The notes under the pieces are model-generated. The model made no database searches and was not told the origin of the DNA. It worked only from the letters and a program-made list of their open reading frames with translations. The position numbers and the translations under genes were made by a program. A DNA stretch of 64,000 bases from Nodularia sp. LEGE 06071 (GTDB lineage: Bacteria > Cyanobacteriota > Cyanobacteriia > Cyanobacteriales > Nostocaceae). The stretch covers positions 1 to 64,000 of the forward strand of contig NZ_JADEWH010000013.1 in assembly GCF_015207755.1 (NCBI RefSeq), in the 5' to 3' direction. Shown here one piece after another: positions 45,900 through 55,868 of this stretch (the stretch's first letter is position 1; the number at the start of each line of letters is the position of its first letter).

Positions 45900-46301
45900 C
45901 TACCAAACATAGCAAAGTACTTCACCACCCAAGCTCTGACGACGTGCTTCACGGTCAGTCATGATGCCACTGGATGTAGAAATAATCGCAATGCCGATAC
46001 CACCTAGTACCCTTGGTAATTCTTTTCTAGTCGAGTAAACGCGCAAACCTGGTTTACTCACTCTCTTCAAGGCAGTGATTAAGGGTTGACGATTTTTACC
46101 CTTGTATTTCAGGGAAATCACTAGATTCCGCTTAATCCCTTCTTCTGCTTCCGCAATTTCAGCAACAAAACCTTCGTCTTGTAGTACTTTGGCAATACTA
46201 CGAGTCATTTTTGTGGCTGGCACTTGTGTCGTTTGATGTCTTGCCAGGTTGGCATTGCGGATGCGCGTCAGCATATCTGCAACTGTATCGTTAGCCGCCA
46301 T
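45900..46301 (-). CDS. rpsH: 30S ribosomal protein S8
   Basis: Protein of 133 residues: [17 protein letters not shown] at the start and the C-terminal [20 protein letters not shown] (the STS loop that binds 16S rRNA helix 21). In E. coli S8 represses the spc operon through rplE mRNA; no matching structure was sought here. Confidence 0.97.
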   Translation of the reverse strand: MAANDTVADMLTRIRNANLARHQTTQVPATKMTRSIAKVLQDEGFVAEIAEAEEGIKRNLVISLKYKGKNRQPLITALKRVSKPGLRVYSTRKELPRVLGGIGIAIISTSSGIMTDREARRQSLGGEVLCYVW

Positions 46302-46321
46302 CGTTCCCTCTTTAGATGAAC

Positions 46322-46870
46322 TTATTGATCGCGAAAGGGCATTCCCATTTCTTTAAGTAAGGCGCGACCCTCTTCGTCGTTTTTCGCTGTTGTGATGATG
46401 GAAATATCCATACCACGGATTTGATCGATGCTGTCGTACTCGACTTCTGGAAAAATTAGTTGTTCTCTCACACCCAGGGTGTAGTTACCGCGACCGTCAA
46501 AACTTTTAGGACTAATGCCCCGAAAGTCTCTAATTCTGGGTAATGACAAGCTAATTAATCTGTCAAGAAAAGCATACATTCGTTCGCTTCTGAGGGTGAC
46601 CATAATGCCTACGGGCATCCCCTCACGAATTTTAAAGCCAGCGATCGCCTTTTTCGCCCGCGTCACTACTGGTTTTTGACCAGTGATTACCGCAATTTCA
46701 TTTAAAGACGCTTCTAGCGACTTAGCATTTTGAGCCGCTTCGCCTAAACCGCGGTTAATCGTAATCTTGATCACCTTTGGTACTTGATGTACATTGGTGT
46801 ATTGAAACTGACTAATCAGTTTAGGGACGATTGTCTCTTGGTATAAGTTTTTGAGTCTTGTTGTCGGCAT
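46322..46870 (-). CDS. rplE: 50S ribosomal protein L5
   Basis: Protein of 182 residues with [19 protein letters not shown], the central [20 protein letters not shown] and [17 protein letters not shown]. It binds 5S rRNA and bridges to S13. It lies between rplX and rpsH; the S14 gene often found next to it elsewhere is absent. Confidence 0.97.
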   Translation of the reverse strand: MPTTRLKNLYQETIVPKLISQFQYTNVHQVPKVIKITINRGLGEAAQNAKSLEASLNEIAVITGQKPVVTRAKKAIAGFKIREGMPVGIMVTLRSERMYAFLDRLISLSLPRIRDFRGISPKSFDGRGNYTLGVREQLIFPEVEYDSIDQIRGMDISIITTAKNDEEGRALLKEMGMPFRDQ

Positions 46871-46926
46871 ACTTTCTTGTCCTTATCCCTGGGCTTGGTC
46901 AGGGAAACTTTTTTAAGGTTAATTCT

Positions 46927-47280
46927 CTAATTATTGAGAATTTCACCTGTTTTTTTCAGCATTCTCACTTTTTTACCTTCTGCGGTGAAGGTGTAACAAA
47001 CACGACTAGTGACGTTTTGCTTGCTGGAGTAGAGCATCACGTTGGAACTATGGATGGGAAATTCCTGGGTGACAATCTTACCTGATTCCCCTTCTTGCTG
47101 GGGTTTCACGTGCTTAGTCTTCATGTTGACACCTTTGATAATGACTTTGCTCAGTTGGGGTAGTGCTTGGACTATTTCGCCAACTTTGCCTTTGTCTTTA
47201 CCTGCAATTACTTGCACGGTATCACCAGTTTTGACGTGCATTTTATAGAATACTTTCGGCTTTTCCTTACGGTTCGCCAT
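46927..47280 (-). CDS. rplX: 50S ribosomal protein L24
   Basis: Protein of 117 residues. The KOW motif is [20 protein letters not shown], followed by [15 protein letters not shown]. It is an assembly-initiating 50S protein. Its start overlaps the rplN stop by one base (TAATG). Confidence 0.97.
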   Translation of the reverse strand: MANRKEKPKVFYKMHVKTGDTVQVIAGKDKGKVGEIVQALPQLSKVIIKGVNMKTKHVKPQQEGESGKIVTQEFPIHSSNVMLYSSKQNVTSRVCYTFTAEGKKVRMLKKTGEILNN

Positions 47281-47648
47281 TACAGTACCTCCGGAGCCAG
47301 AGAAACAATTTTGGTGAAGCTCTTTTCACGTAATTCGCGGGCAACTGGGCCAAAAACCCGTGTACCTCTGGGATTACCATCTTTGTTGATAATCACGGCA
47401 GCGTTATCGTCAAAACGAATGGTCATACCACTATCACGGCGGATACTATGACGGGTGCGGACAATCACTGCTTCGATTACATCTGACTTTTTCACAGCCA
47501 TGTTAGGAATGGCATCTTTGACAACGGCGATAATTTTGTCGCCGATAAAGCCATAACGTCTGTTACCAGCGCCTAATACACGGATGCACATAATCTTCTT
47601 GGCACCGCTATTATCTGCGACATTCAGGTAAGTCTGGGGTTGAATCAC
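47280..47648 (-). CDS. rplN: 50S ribosomal protein L14
   Basis: Protein of 122 residues with the typical start [20 protein letters not shown] and the centre [19 protein letters not shown]. It forms an intersubunit bridge with 16S rRNA. It is 41 bases after rpsQ. Confidence 0.97.
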   Translation of the reverse strand: MIQPQTYLNVADNSGAKKIMCIRVLGAGNRRYGFIGDKIIAVVKDAIPNMAVKKSDVIEAVIVRTRHSIRRDSGMTIRFDDNAAVIINKDGNPRGTRVFGPVARELREKSFTKIVSLAPEVL

Positions 47649-47689
47649 AATTAGTCTCCCTTTTGGAGTTGTTAGTCCTGTAACAAGAG

Positions 47690-47941
47690 TTACACTGTTG
47701 CTTTAGTATTCAAGATATCTTTGACTTGCCAGCGTTTGGTTTTGCTCAAAGGTCTAGTTTCTTGAATCCGCACGCGATCGCCCACTTTGCATTGATTGTC
47801 TTCGTCGTGAACTTTATAACGACGGGTTTTAACCATGATTTTGCCGTACTTGGGGTGGGGAGAGCGATTTTCTATAGCAACTACTACAGTTTTTTGCATT
47901 TTGTCGCTCACTACCAAGCCGACTCGTTCTTTGATAGCCAT
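47690..47941 (-). CDS. rpsQ: 30S ribosomal protein S17
   Basis: Protein of 83 residues: [20 protein letters not shown] and the OB-fold strand [18 protein letters not shown]. It is a primary 16S rRNA-binding protein. It is 6 bases after rpmC, in the usual L16-L29-S17 order. Confidence 0.97.
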   Translation of the reverse strand: MAIKERVGLVVSDKMQKTVVVAIENRSPHPKYGKIMVKTRRYKVHDEDNQCKVGDRVRIQETRPLSKTKRWQVKDILNTKATV

Positions 47942-47947
47942 AATCTC

Positions 47948-48175
47948 CTATTGTTCTTCTTTAGCCGGTTGACTTGCTGCCCGTTTGCGTTCAGTCTCGA
48001 CAGTCAGCAACTGGGATAGGCGATGTCGGGCGTGTCGGAACTGATGAGGCTTTTCTAGTTGTCTTGTAGCTTTTTGCAAGCGCAACTGAAACAGTTGTTT
48101 TTTCACAGCGAGAATTTGCTCAACTAGTTGTTCGTCGCTGAATTCTCTAGCTTCTGAAATCTTGGGAAGAGGCAT
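47948..48175 (-). CDS. rpmC: 50S ribosomal protein L29
   Basis: Protein of 75 residues forming two long helices: ISEAREFSDEQLVEQILAVK and FQLRLQKATRQLEKPHQFRH. It sits at the nascent-peptide exit and helps dock SRP and trigger factor. It begins 3 bases after rplP. Confidence 0.96.
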   Translation of the reverse strand: MPLPKISEAREFSDEQLVEQILAVKKQLFQLRLQKATRQLEKPHQFRHARHRLSQLLTVETERKRAASQPAKEEQ

Positions 48176-48178
48176 AAC

Positions 48179-48604
48179 CTACTCCTGCTCCTTTGGTTGA
48201 GAACGCACAATAAACTTAGTTTTAATCGGCAGCTTGTTTGAAGCCAAACGCATCGCTTCACGAGCGATTTCTTCAGTAACACCAGCGATTTCAAACATAA
48301 TGCGTCCGGGCTTGACTACGGCTACCCAATACTCTGGAGAACCTTTACCTGAACCCATCCGGGTTTCAGCTGGGCGCATGGTTATCGGTTTATCAGGGAA
48401 AATCCGAATCCAGATTTGTCCACCCCGACGAATATAACGGGTCATTGCCCGACGGGAAGCTTCAATTTGCCGGGCAGTAATCCAAGATGGTTCTTGAGCT
48501 TGGAGGGCGAAATCACCAAAATCAATGTTGCAGCCACGGGTAGCTAGGCCTTGCATCCGTCCGCGCTGTTGTTTGCGGAATTTAGTTCTTTTAGGACTTA
48601 ACAT
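48179..48604 (-). CDS. rplP: 50S ribosomal protein L16
   Basis: Protein of 141 residues with [20 protein letters not shown] and [19 protein letters not shown]. It helps position A-site tRNA. An 82-base heptamer-repeat spacer separates it from rpsC. Confidence 0.97.
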   Translation of the reverse strand: MLSPKRTKFRKQQRGRMQGLATRGCNIDFGDFALQAQEPSWITARQIEASRRAMTRYIRRGGQIWIRIFPDKPITMRPAETRMGSGKGSPEYWVAVVKPGRIMFEIAGVTEEIAREAMRLASNKLPIKTKFIVRSQPKEQE

Positions 48605-48686
48605 GGTTCGTCATTTGTCATTGGTCATTGGTCATTGGTCATTGGTCATTGGTCATTGCTAAGGACTAAGGACTAATCACTAATGA
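48605..48686. repeat. TTGGTCA heptamer array between rpsC and rplP
   Basis: About six near-identical ATTGGTC copies followed by ACTAAGG/ACTAATG units fill the spacer. It lies inside the ribosomal transcript. Confidence 0.9.
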
Positions 48687-49448
48687 CTATCCTTCATTAG
48701 AACGGTCTTCAAATTGCTGACGACGACGTTGTTGTTGACGGCGACGAGGTTCACGTTCGCGATCGCGTGTGCTGGGTGGGGCTGGAGTTTCTTCTTGTCC
48801 TGGAATAATTTCTCCTTTGAACACCCATACTTTGATACCCAGAATCCCGTAAATTGTTTTGGCTGTGCAGTAAGCGTAGTCAATATCAGCCCGTAAGGTA
48901 TGTAAAGGTACTCTACCTTCACGAGTCCACTCTGTCCGGGCAATTTCTGCACCGTTGAGCCGACCACTGACTTGAATTTTAATGCCTTGAACACCAGCAC
49001 GTTGAGCGCGCTGAATAGCTTGGCGTACTACTCGCCGAAACGAAACACGTCTTTCTAACTGTTGAGCAATGTATTCGCCAATTAGGGAGGCATCAGCATC
49101 AACTTTTTGAACTTCGACTACGTTAATGCGAATTTGCCGATTACCACCCAGCACTTCTTGTAGTCCAAGGCGCAGTGATTCAATACCTTGTCCACCACGA
49201 CCGACAACTACACCAGGTCTAGCTGTGCGTACTTCTAAGTCGATTTGGTCGGCTTTGCGCTCAATTCTAACTTCGGAAATTCCGGCGTTGTTTTGAGCCA
49301 GTTTACCCAGCTTTTGATCTATGTACTTACGCAGTTTGTAGTCTTCTTGTAAAAGTTCTGGATAGCGCTCAGGAATTGCAAACCAACGAGATTGATGCTC
49401 ACGCGTAATACCCAGGCGAAAACCAACTGGATGAATCTTCTGTCCCAC
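48687..49448 (-). CDS. rpsC: 30S ribosomal protein S3
   Basis: Protein of 253 residues. The start [19 protein letters not shown] and the KH domain [19 protein letters not shown] are diagnostic. The C-terminus past residue 212 is a cyanobacterial-type Arg/Gln-rich extension ([19 protein letters not shown]). S3 lines the mRNA entry tunnel. Confidence 0.97.
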   Translation of the reverse strand: MGQKIHPVGFRLGITREHQSRWFAIPERYPELLQEDYKLRKYIDQKLGKLAQNNAGISEVRIERKADQIDLEVRTARPGVVVGRGGQGIESLRLGLQEVLGGNRQIRINVVEVQKVDADASLIGEYIAQQLERRVSFRRVVRQAIQRAQRAGVQGIKIQVSGRLNGAEIARTEWTREGRVPLHTLRADIDYAYCTAKTIYGILGIKVWVFKGEIIPGQEETPAPPSTRDREREPRRRQQQRRRQQFEDRSNEG

Positions 49449-49499
49449 AAATGCTTCCTCTAAAATTTCTGACTTTACGCAATTTTTCGGGTTTGATAA

Positions 49500-49856
49500 T
49501 TATTCAGCAGTAGCATCAGCTACAGCCACAGTGATATGACACGTTGGCTTGCGAATTTGATAAGCTCGCCCTTGCGCTCTGGGTTGAAACCGTTTTAGCA
49601 CTGGACCTTGATTGGCATAAGCCTGAGTAATTACCAGATTTGTCCGGTCTAAACCAGCATTATGCTCGGCATTAGCGGCTGCACTTCTGAGAAGCTTCAA
49701 TATTGGTTCACAGGCTCTATAGGGCATGAATTCCAATATAATTAGTGCTTCTCGGTAAGAACGCCCTCTAATTTGGTCGAGGACACGACGCACTTTATAG
49801 GGAGAGATGCGGATATAACGAGCGATCGCTTTAACTTCAGTAGTATCAATAGCCAT
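49500..49856 (-). CDS. rplV: 50S ribosomal protein L22
   Basis: Protein of 118 residues with [20 protein letters not shown] and the loop [19 protein letters not shown] that reaches into the exit tunnel. It lies between rpsS and rpsC. Confidence 0.97.
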   Translation of the reverse strand: MAIDTTEVKAIARYIRISPYKVRRVLDQIRGRSYREALIILEFMPYRACEPILKLLRSAAANAEHNAGLDRTNLVITQAYANQGPVLKRFQPRAQGRAYQIRKPTCHITVAVADATAE

Positions 49857-49867
49857 AATTTTCTCCT

Positions 49868-49920
49868 TTAGTCATTAGTCATTGATTATTAGCCTTTAGC
49901 TGATGACTAATGACTAATAA
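49868..49920. repeat. TAGTCAT/ATGACTA heptamers between rpsS and rplV
   Basis: Short, partly inverted copies (TAGTCATTAGTCATTG and ATGACTAATGACTAAT) that could pair into a stem in the transcript. Confidence 0.8.
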
Positions 49921-50199
49921 CTATCTCCCTGCTTTTTTATCACTCTTCCCATGACCTCTGTAGGTACGTGTGGGGGCGAACTCTCCCAACTTGTGTCCTA
50001 CCATTTGCTCGTTCACAAAAACCGGAACGTGTTGACGACCGTTGTGAACAGCGATGGTATGACCTATCATTAAGGGCAAAATTGTCGAAGCTCTCGACCA
50101 AGTTTTGATAACTTGTTTTTCGTTTTTAGCGTTGAGCTTTTCAATCTTTGTCAGCAAGTGATCGGCCACAAAAGGCCCTTTTTTTAAAGAACGACCCAT
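49921..50199 (-). CDS. rpsS: 30S ribosomal protein S19
   Basis: Protein of 92 residues: [38 protein letters not shown] and [18 protein letters not shown]. It is on the 30S head next to S13. The 145-base spacer before it carries AAAATCC-type repeats. Confidence 0.97.
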   Translation of the reverse strand: MGRSLKKGPFVADHLLTKIEKLNAKNEKQVIKTWSRASTILPLMIGHTIAVHNGRQHVPVFVNEQMVGHKLGEFAPTRTYRGHGKSDKKAGR

Positions 50200-50344
50200 A
50201 ATTCGATTTTGGATTTTGGATTTGAGATTTTGAATTAAAAATTTGAGAATTTCGGATTTTAATTAGGTGTCTGATCAAGTTTCACAAATTCTGGATACTC
50301 ATAAATCAACCCCATCTAAAATCCAAAATTTAAAATCTAAAATT

Positions 50345-51208
50345 CTATGATTGACGACCACCACGACCACGTTTAGAAGATTTGCGGCGGCGACGCACGA
50401 TCAATTTGCTGCTGGCTTTCTTGGGTTTGCGTGTCTTCGCACCCAAAGTAGGTTTACCCCAAGGTGTTACAGGGCCTGGTCTACCAATAGGCGCTCTACC
50501 CTCACCACCACCATGTGGGTGATCCACGGGGTTCATGACACTACCTCTAACCTTCGGACGGCGACCCTTCCAACGATTACGTCCGGCTTTACCAGCACTT
50601 AAGTTTCTCGCGTCGGTGTTACCTACTTGTCCGATGGTGGCGTAGCATTCCCGCCGAATCATCCGCACTTCTCCCGAAGGTAATTTCAGTGTGACATACT
50701 GACCTTCTTTGGCTACAACTTGAGCGTTAGCACCAGCAGCCCGGACAATTTGTCCGCCTTTACCAGGTGTTAGTTCTACGTTGTGTACGCTTGTACCCAA
50801 GGGAATATTCAAAAGTGGCAAAGCATTGCCATCTTCAAAGGGAGAATCAGGACCGGCAATAATTGTTGCACCCACTGGCAACTTATTGGGGTGAAGAATG
50901 TAACGCTTTTCGCCATCTTGATATAACACCAGGGCGATCCGCGCATTCCGGTTGGGATCGTATTCAATGGCTATGACTTGGGCGGGAATATTACGTTTAT
51001 CCCGTTTAAAGTCAATGATCCGGTACATTTGTTTGTGTCCGCCACCCCGACGACGGCTGGTGATGCGCCCTTGGTTGTTACGACCTTTGGGGCGATGCAC
51101 GTATTCTGTTAAAGATTTTTCCGGCTTTGATTTGGTAATTTCGGCAAAGTCGGAAACAGTAACTTGGCGTGTACTAGGGGTATAAGGACGATAAGAACGA
51201 GTACCCAT
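50345..51208 (-). CDS. rplB: 50S ribosomal protein L2
   Basis: Protein of 287 residues with [10 protein letters not shown]-type RNA-binding core ([14 protein letters not shown]), [18 protein letters not shown] and the invariant [17 protein letters not shown] that lies near the peptidyl-transferase centre. It is 6 bases after rplW. Confidence 0.97.
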   Translation of the reverse strand: MGTRSYRPYTPSTRQVTVSDFAEITKSKPEKSLTEYVHRPKGRNNQGRITSRRRGGGHKQMYRIIDFKRDKRNIPAQVIAIEYDPNRNARIALVLYQDGEKRYILHPNKLPVGATIIAGPDSPFEDGNALPLLNIPLGTSVHNVELTPGKGGQIVRAAGANAQVVAKEGQYVTLKLPSGEVRMIRRECYATIGQVGNTDARNLSAGKAGRNRWKGRRPKVRGSVMNPVDHPHGGGEGRAPIGRPGPVTPWGKPTLGAKTRKPKKASSKLIVRRRRKSSKRGRGGRQS

Positions 51209-51214
51209 GTTGCT

Positions 51215-51529
51215 TTATACCTCTGGGAATAGAACTTGTCTAATTTTCTCTTCGTCCCCAGGGGCTACAGTGACGATAGCTCGCTTGTATTGGGGCTTAT
51301 AACCAATAAATTTACCAACACGACGCTGTTTACGTGGTGGCATCATGGTATTAATTTTGACGATCTTGACCTGAAATAGGTCTTCAATTGCCGCTTTTAT
51401 TTGTGGCTTGGTGGACTTGGGAGCCACTTCAAAAGTATATTTATTTTGCTCCATCAGGATAGTCGCCTTTTCAGTCACTATGGGGCGACGCACTAAGTCG
51501 GCAAGGTTGCGGGGGTCAAACTTAGGCAC
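51215..51529 (-). CDS. rplW: 50S ribosomal protein L23
   Basis: Protein of 104 residues: [20 protein letters not shown] and [19 protein letters not shown]. It is at the exit tunnel, where trigger factor binds. Its start overlaps the rplD stop by 8 bases. Confidence 0.97.
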   Translation of the reverse strand: MPKFDPRNLADLVRRPIVTEKATILMEQNKYTFEVAPKSTKPQIKAAIEDLFQVKIVKINTMMPPRKQRRVGKFIGYKPQYKRAIVTVAPGDEEKIRQVLFPEV

Positions 51530-52160
51530 TATAGACCTCCTGAATTTTTGCTAAAGCTGATGCTGTGATGACTATCTTGTCAGCGTGCAGCAAATCGTAA
51601 ACATTTAGCTGGTCGGCTGCAATTAACTTTAAATTTTCGATATTGCGGGCTGACAAATAAACGTTATCCGCAGATGAAATTGCCGGCATAATTAACAATG
51701 CCTTGCTTCCTGGTGCTGCTCCCCAACGAGCTAGTGCTGACACTAATTCTTTGGTCTTGGGGCGAGATAACTCGTTGCTAAAATCTTCTACCACAATCAA
51801 ATCGTCGGCACGACTAACTAGTGCAGTTCGCAGTGCTAAACGTCGTTCTTTGCGGTTTAATTTCAGGTTATAGTCCCTGGGTTTTGGCCCAAAGATTACA
51901 CCACCACCACGCCACAGTGGTGAACGAATAGAACCTGCACGAGCGCGACCTGTGCCTTTTTGCCGCCAAGGTTTACGACCACCACCTCTAACTTCGGAAC
52001 GAGTTTTTGTACTCGCAGTTCCTTGGCGAGAGTTGGCCATTTGTCTGACCAAGGCTCTATGCACAATATGAGATGCTGTTGATTCTTTAGCAACTCGTAA
52101 CTCAAAGGTCGTCTCGCCGACTTGTTCTCCTTGCCAATTTTTTACTACGGTTTCAACCAT
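51522..52160 (-). CDS. rplD: 50S ribosomal protein L4
   Basis: Protein of 212 residues with [20 protein letters not shown] and [20 protein letters not shown] (tunnel loop). In E. coli, L4 also represses its own operon through the leader RNA; here a long upstream region precedes rplC, but no L4 leader structure was shown. It lies 35 bases after rplC and overlaps rplW. Confidence 0.96.
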   Translation of the reverse strand: MVETVVKNWQGEQVGETTFELRVAKESTASHIVHRALVRQMANSRQGTASTKTRSEVRGGGRKPWRQKGTGRARAGSIRSPLWRGGGVIFGPKPRDYNLKLNRKERRLALRTALVSRADDLIVVEDFSNELSRPKTKELVSALARWGAAPGSKALLIMPAISSADNVYLSARNIENLKLIAADQLNVYDLLHADKIVITASALAKIQEVYSA

Positions 52161-52195
52161 TTTTATGTCCTTTTGTGTCTTTTGCCTTGTAATGA

Positions 52196-52831
52196 CTACT
52201 TACCAACTTTCTTTGCAGGCAGAATATTCACTAAGGACCCCGGTTTACCAGGAATGGCTCCTTTAATTAGCAATAAGTTCCGTTCCAGGTCTACTCGTAT
52301 CACAGTCAACTTGCGAATTGTCACGCGAGTACCACCCAAACGCCCTGCCATCCGTTTACCTGGATAAACACGACCTGGGGTTGTACCTGCACCAATGGAA
52401 CCCGGCGCTCTATGGTTTTTTGAACCATGAGACATGGGACCACGGCTAAAGTTGTTGCGCTTCTGGTTACCCGCAAAACCACGACCAATACTGGTACCGA
52501 CTACATCGACAATTTGACCTTCGCTAAAAATATCTGCTTTGAGTTCTTGACCTAAAGCATAATCATTAGGGGTATCTGTGAGATATTCGTTTAAATGTCG
52601 CAAAGCTGGTGCAGATGATTTTGCCAAGTGACCCAGCAGAGGTCTATTCAGCGCCTTGGGTTTAACTTCGCCATATCCAAGTTGGATGGCGGTATAACCG
52701 TCGGTCTGTTTCGTTTTAACTTGTGTAACAGTGCATGGTCCCGCTTGAACTACGGTTACAGGAATGGATACTCCTGATTCGTCAAAGACTTGGGTCATGC
52801 CCAGTTTGGTGCCGAGAATACCTACAGACAC
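52196..52831 (-). CDS. rplC: 50S ribosomal protein L3
   Basis: Protein of 211 residues, first gene of the cluster. [19 protein letters not shown] at the start; [20 protein letters not shown] and [20 protein letters not shown] form the loop that reaches the peptidyl-transferase centre. rpsJ, which precedes it in E. coli, is absent. Confidence 0.97.
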   Translation of the reverse strand: MSVGILGTKLGMTQVFDESGVSIPVTVVQAGPCTVTQVKTKQTDGYTAIQLGYGEVKPKALNRPLLGHLAKSSAPALRHLNEYLTDTPNDYALGQELKADIFSEGQIVDVVGTSIGRGFAGNQKRNNFSRGPMSHGSKNHRAPGSIGAGTTPGRVYPGKRMAGRLGGTRVTIRKLTVIRVDLERNLLLIKGAIPGKPGSLVNILPAKKVGK

Positions 52832-53672
52832 AGTAACTGGTTCTCCTTATATACTTGCTGGTGTTGGAATCGGACTCTTGAGGACACTTTTACATTTGTA
52901 TAGGTGCCGATTGAGGTTGGACGACCCTCTCTTCTGGACTCTGGGCGAACGGAAATTTTTAGCAGATAATGCTACACCGTATTTTCAGGACACAACTATT
53001 TGTGTCTTTACTGTTTGGTGAATCCGTTTACTTTCACTCATTTGGTCACCAGAACAGCCACAAGCTTTTTCCCATTCAGAAAAAATAACTTTTGGAATCA
53101 AGGCAATGCTTTTTAGCTTTGCGCTTTGTGCAGTAATGCTTTCGTCCAAGCAATTACTTAGGCACTTTCTGGAGGCATTGCTGTTGGTGGCTTTCCTGCC
53201 ATAACTTGCTTCTGCCGTGCTGTAGTGGGACTTAAGCGGTTTTTTACCACTCAGTATCCTTACTCAACACATTACTTTTACCTTAAACTATAGTTTAAGA
53301 TTTCGCCTGGTTTCTCAAGCTTAAAGGAGTGAATGTAGTTTAGAGTCGTTTGTTGGCTTGTTTTATTCAGCCATTAACTCTGATTGAACCTGAGAGCTTT
53401 TCTAGTTTACCAGTCTCTGACAACTTTGAGCCAAGTTTATTATTGGCTGCGGATGTTACACATCTAAAAACTTACAGAGCAATAATAACTTAGTTTTTAC
53501 TCTCATAGGCCACGATCCAATATCATAAAGCATCTATTGAAATTTGTCTATAAATATTTAAAATAGTTTTTGATTAAAGATGATGAGATGGGCTTTCTTG
53601 CTTCAATATTTTAACCTAATCTTGGTTGAGGGTGAATAATAGAGATATCTAAGTGGGATAGGACGAAAATTT
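52832..53672 (-). promoter_or_regulatory. Long S10-cluster upstream region with an 18-bp palindrome
   Basis: 841 bases separate the divergent rplC and ndhN genes. I see no gene. CTTAAACTATAGTTTAAG at 53282-53299 is a perfect palindrome, about 450 bases upstream of rplC. The region nearer rplC has no long open frame in rplC's direction and may be a 5' leader. GGAGAA lies 9-14 bases before the rplC start as a ribosome-binding site. Confidence 0.45.
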
Positions 53673-54161
53673 ATGGCACTGATTACCACTGGCAACGCTT
53701 TCATCCGCGATTTGGAGAAATTTGGTTCCCTTGGTGTTTATGTACCTCTGGAAGGAGGTTTTGAAGGTCGATATCGCCGCCGTTTGCGGGCTGCTGGCTA
53801 TGCGAATCTTCATATTACTGCTAGGGGACTGGGCGACGTAGCTGCCTATCTCACAGGAGTTCATGGTGTGAGACCACCTCACCTGGGTAAAAAAAGCACT
53901 GGTAGTGGTGCGGCGGTGGGTTATGTGTATTACATACCACCGATTGTTACTTATAATCTGGAACAGCTACCACCAAAGTCAAAGGGTTTGGTGTTGTGGA
54001 TTATTGAAGGGCAGATTCTAGCGGATCAGGAGGTTGAGTTTTTAACAACTTTGCCTAGCTTGGAACCGAGAGTAAAAGTAGTAGTTGAGAGAGGAGGCGA
54101 TCGCGCTTTCCGTTGGAAATCTCTCAAAGATACATACTCTGCCAGCTATTTAGCTGTGTAA
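53673..54161 (+). CDS. ndhN: NAD(P)H-quinone oxidoreductase subunit N (NdhN)
   Basis: Protein of 162 residues: ALITTGNAFIRDLEKFGSLG, VYVPLEGGFEGRYRRRLRA and PPHLGKKSTGSGAAVGYVYY match the NdhN family of cyanobacteria and chloroplasts. NdhN is a cytoplasmic-side subunit of NDH-1, used in cyclic electron flow and respiration. With ndhO at 7.3 kb it is the second scattered NDH-1 subunit in this window. A hairpin follows the stop. Confidence 0.95.
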   Translation: MALITTGNAFIRDLEKFGSLGVYVPLEGGFEGRYRRRLRAAGYANLHITARGLGDVAAYLTGVHGVRPPHLGKKSTGSGAAVGYVYYIPPIVTYNLEQLPPKSKGLVLWIIEGQILADQEVEFLTTLPSLEPRVKVVVERGGDRAFRWKSLKDTYSASYLAV

Positions 54162-54170
54162 TGATTTAGC

Positions 54171-54214
54171 TGGGCGATCGCAACTTCTAAATCTAACTGG
54201 AGTGCGATCGCCCA
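54171..54214 (+). terminator. HIP1-based hairpin after ndhN
   Basis: TGGGCGATCGCA (54171-54182) and TGCGATCGCCCA (54203-54214) are perfect inverted copies with a 20-base loop. Each arm contains a HIP1 octamer. No T run follows, so termination is only likely. Confidence 0.5.
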
Positions 54215-54312
54215 AGTTACAGACAACTACAATTAAGAATCGGCATACTGTAAAAGGGAGAACAGTTTAGACCACTCCCTACTTTCTCAGGCGTGAAGGT
54301 GATTAGAGCAAA

Positions 54313-54852
54313 ATGAGACGTAAATCTACTGGTAGACCGGCTACTACTTCTAAATCTTCGGCTTTACAATCCCCTTTGTTCAATATCTCTACTATCGCCA
54401 TTTTGGCAGGGGTACTGGTATTGGGCATTGGAATTGGGATTGCCTTTAGCTCCACAACCACTTTAACGCCATCAAATGTGGCTTCTCGTGAATTCATTGA
54501 CAATAGAGCGCCAAACCCGGAAATTTGCGTGCAGAATGGAGCTAGCGCAATGGTGATGGACGCGAGACTGTTCGTAACTCTCAACCCGTTTAATGTCTAT
54601 GTGGCTCAACCAAGTATGCGTCCTGGGTGCGTTCTCCGGCAAAATAACTGGGCAATTTTAGAGCAGCGCAACCTTGTGACATCTAACCAGGTAAGAGAAT
54701 GTAAGAATCGCCTGAACACTTTCGGCTTTACAGGTACTTTGGAAAGTGAAAACCCTGATATCAGATGTATCTACCAAAATCAGGCCGCTCAAAACTTCTT
54801 TACATCTCAACCAGGAGCCGTTACACAACCTCAAGAAACAGATAGATTTTAG
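54313..54852 (+). CDS. DUF3172-like membrane-anchored protein
   Basis: Protein of 179 residues. A basic N-terminus is followed by one membrane helix at about residues 28-47 (ISTIAILAGVLVLGIGIGIA). The soluble part has conserved Cys residues (PEICVQNGASAMVMDARLFV and RPGCVLRQNNWAILEQRNLV). The whole pattern matches cyanobacterial DUF3172 proteins from memory; function unknown. It follows ndhN in the same direction. Confidence 0.75.
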   Translation: MRRKSTGRPATTSKSSALQSPLFNISTIAILAGVLVLGIGIGIAFSSTTTLTPSNVASREFIDNRAPNPEICVQNGASAMVMDARLFVTLNPFNVYVAQPSMRPGCVLRQNNWAILEQRNLVTSNQVRECKNRLNTFGFTGTLESENPDIRCIYQNQAAQNFFTSQPGAVTQPQETDRF

Positions 54853-54876
54853 TTAAATTGTGGAATGAGTGCAAAT

Positions 54877-55644
54877 TTAATAGTTGGGTTTGGGAAGGGG
54901 TTGACCAAACTCAATCACTTGTATATTTGACACATTGGGTTGATAGTTGGGGGTAATCGGAACTGAAAAATTAGGACTTGTTTGAGAGGGAATGCTATTT
55001 AAATTATTGGGTTGCTGGGGAAAACTAGGTGGAGGAAGAATATAAGCGGGTAATTGAGATGAATTGCTAGGATTTAGGGGAGGTACAGTTACAAAGGGTT
55101 GCTGTGAGTTAGGAGTTATGGGATATAAGGTGCTGGGTAACTGTTGATAATTACTTGGGACTTGGTTGGGTAAAGACTGAAAATTTCCCAGTTGTGTAGG
55201 GGGAGTATAATTAGTAATCGTAGGACGTAACACCCAGCGCGTGGGGTTTTGTCGGGAAACTGGTTGTAGTTGTACTTGCTTAGAATCTATAAAATTTCCG
55301 GCTGCTAAATCCAGAACAATTCGAGTTACAGTGTCATTTAATTGGGAAACACGAATTCTTTGAATTGCTCCAAAATAATTTTGGATAGTGGGAACGTTAC
55401 CTAACTGCGTATTTGGCAGATCCACAACTAAGCGAGGCGGTTCAGCTAAATAAAAATACTTAGGAGTGATGCTGGCTGAGAGGTTAATTTCTAGTTGTAC
55501 AGCTTCTGGGTAAAAGCGCCAATCATCTAATCTGGCCACTGGTGCGGCGATACTACTACCAGCTTGCAGGGTAATTACTGCATACAAGCCCAACAAATGA
55601 TGGCGACTTTGCCAAAATTGCCTAATGCTTAGTCCTTTACACAT
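54877..55644 (-). CDS. AMIN-domain protein, probably secreted
   Basis: Protein of 255 residues. A signal-like hydrophobic segment (LLGLYAVITLQAGSSIAAP) is at about 18-36. The AMIN domain follows, with FYPEAVQLEINLSASITPKY and RLVVDLPNTQLG. The C-terminal half is a Pro/Asn/Gln/Ser-rich low-complexity region. AMIN domains target cell-wall amidases and secretin-type proteins to the periplasm; no amidase domain is present here. It is convergent with the DUF3172 gene. Confidence 0.82.
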   Translation of the reverse strand: MCKGLSIRQFWQSRHHLLGLYAVITLQAGSSIAAPVARLDDWRFYPEAVQLEINLSASITPKYFYLAEPPRLVVDLPNTQLGNVPTIQNYFGAIQRIRVSQLNDTVTRIVLDLAAGNFIDSKQVQLQPVSRQNPTRWVLRPTITNYTPPTQLGNFQSLPNQVPSNYQQLPSTLYPITPNSQQPFVTVPPLNPSNSSQLPAYILPPPSFPQQPNNLNSIPSQTSPNFSVPITPNYQPNVSNIQVIEFGQPLPKPNY

Positions 55645-55868
55645 TAATTTTTATTCCTTTCATTGCTATATTACGTTACGTGAGGTTCAATAATTTTGTG
55701 ATGACTGAGAATTTTAACCTCACAATCTGCACATTTATCTAGATCCTGCACTTTTCGGTGTTATGAGGTACAAAAACCCCACCCCCAACCCCCTCCCCGC
55801 AAGCGATGAGGGGGCTAATATCTACCTTGTATAATTGGAAACTGCTGTACTGGCAAGGTTAGGTAACA

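Noticed and set aside
48605-48686. Possible CRISPR-like array in the rpsC-rplP spacer
   Set aside because: Contiguous heptamers, no spacers, and no cas genes in the window.
48680-49000. 106-codon minus-strand frame overlapping rpsC in another frame
   Set aside because: It is a shadow of the conserved rpsC coding frame.
52832-53672. Possible tRNA or small RNA gene in the large spacer upstream of rplC
   Set aside because: No T-loop GGTTCRA motif with matching acceptor arms was found; only the palindrome at 53282 stands out.
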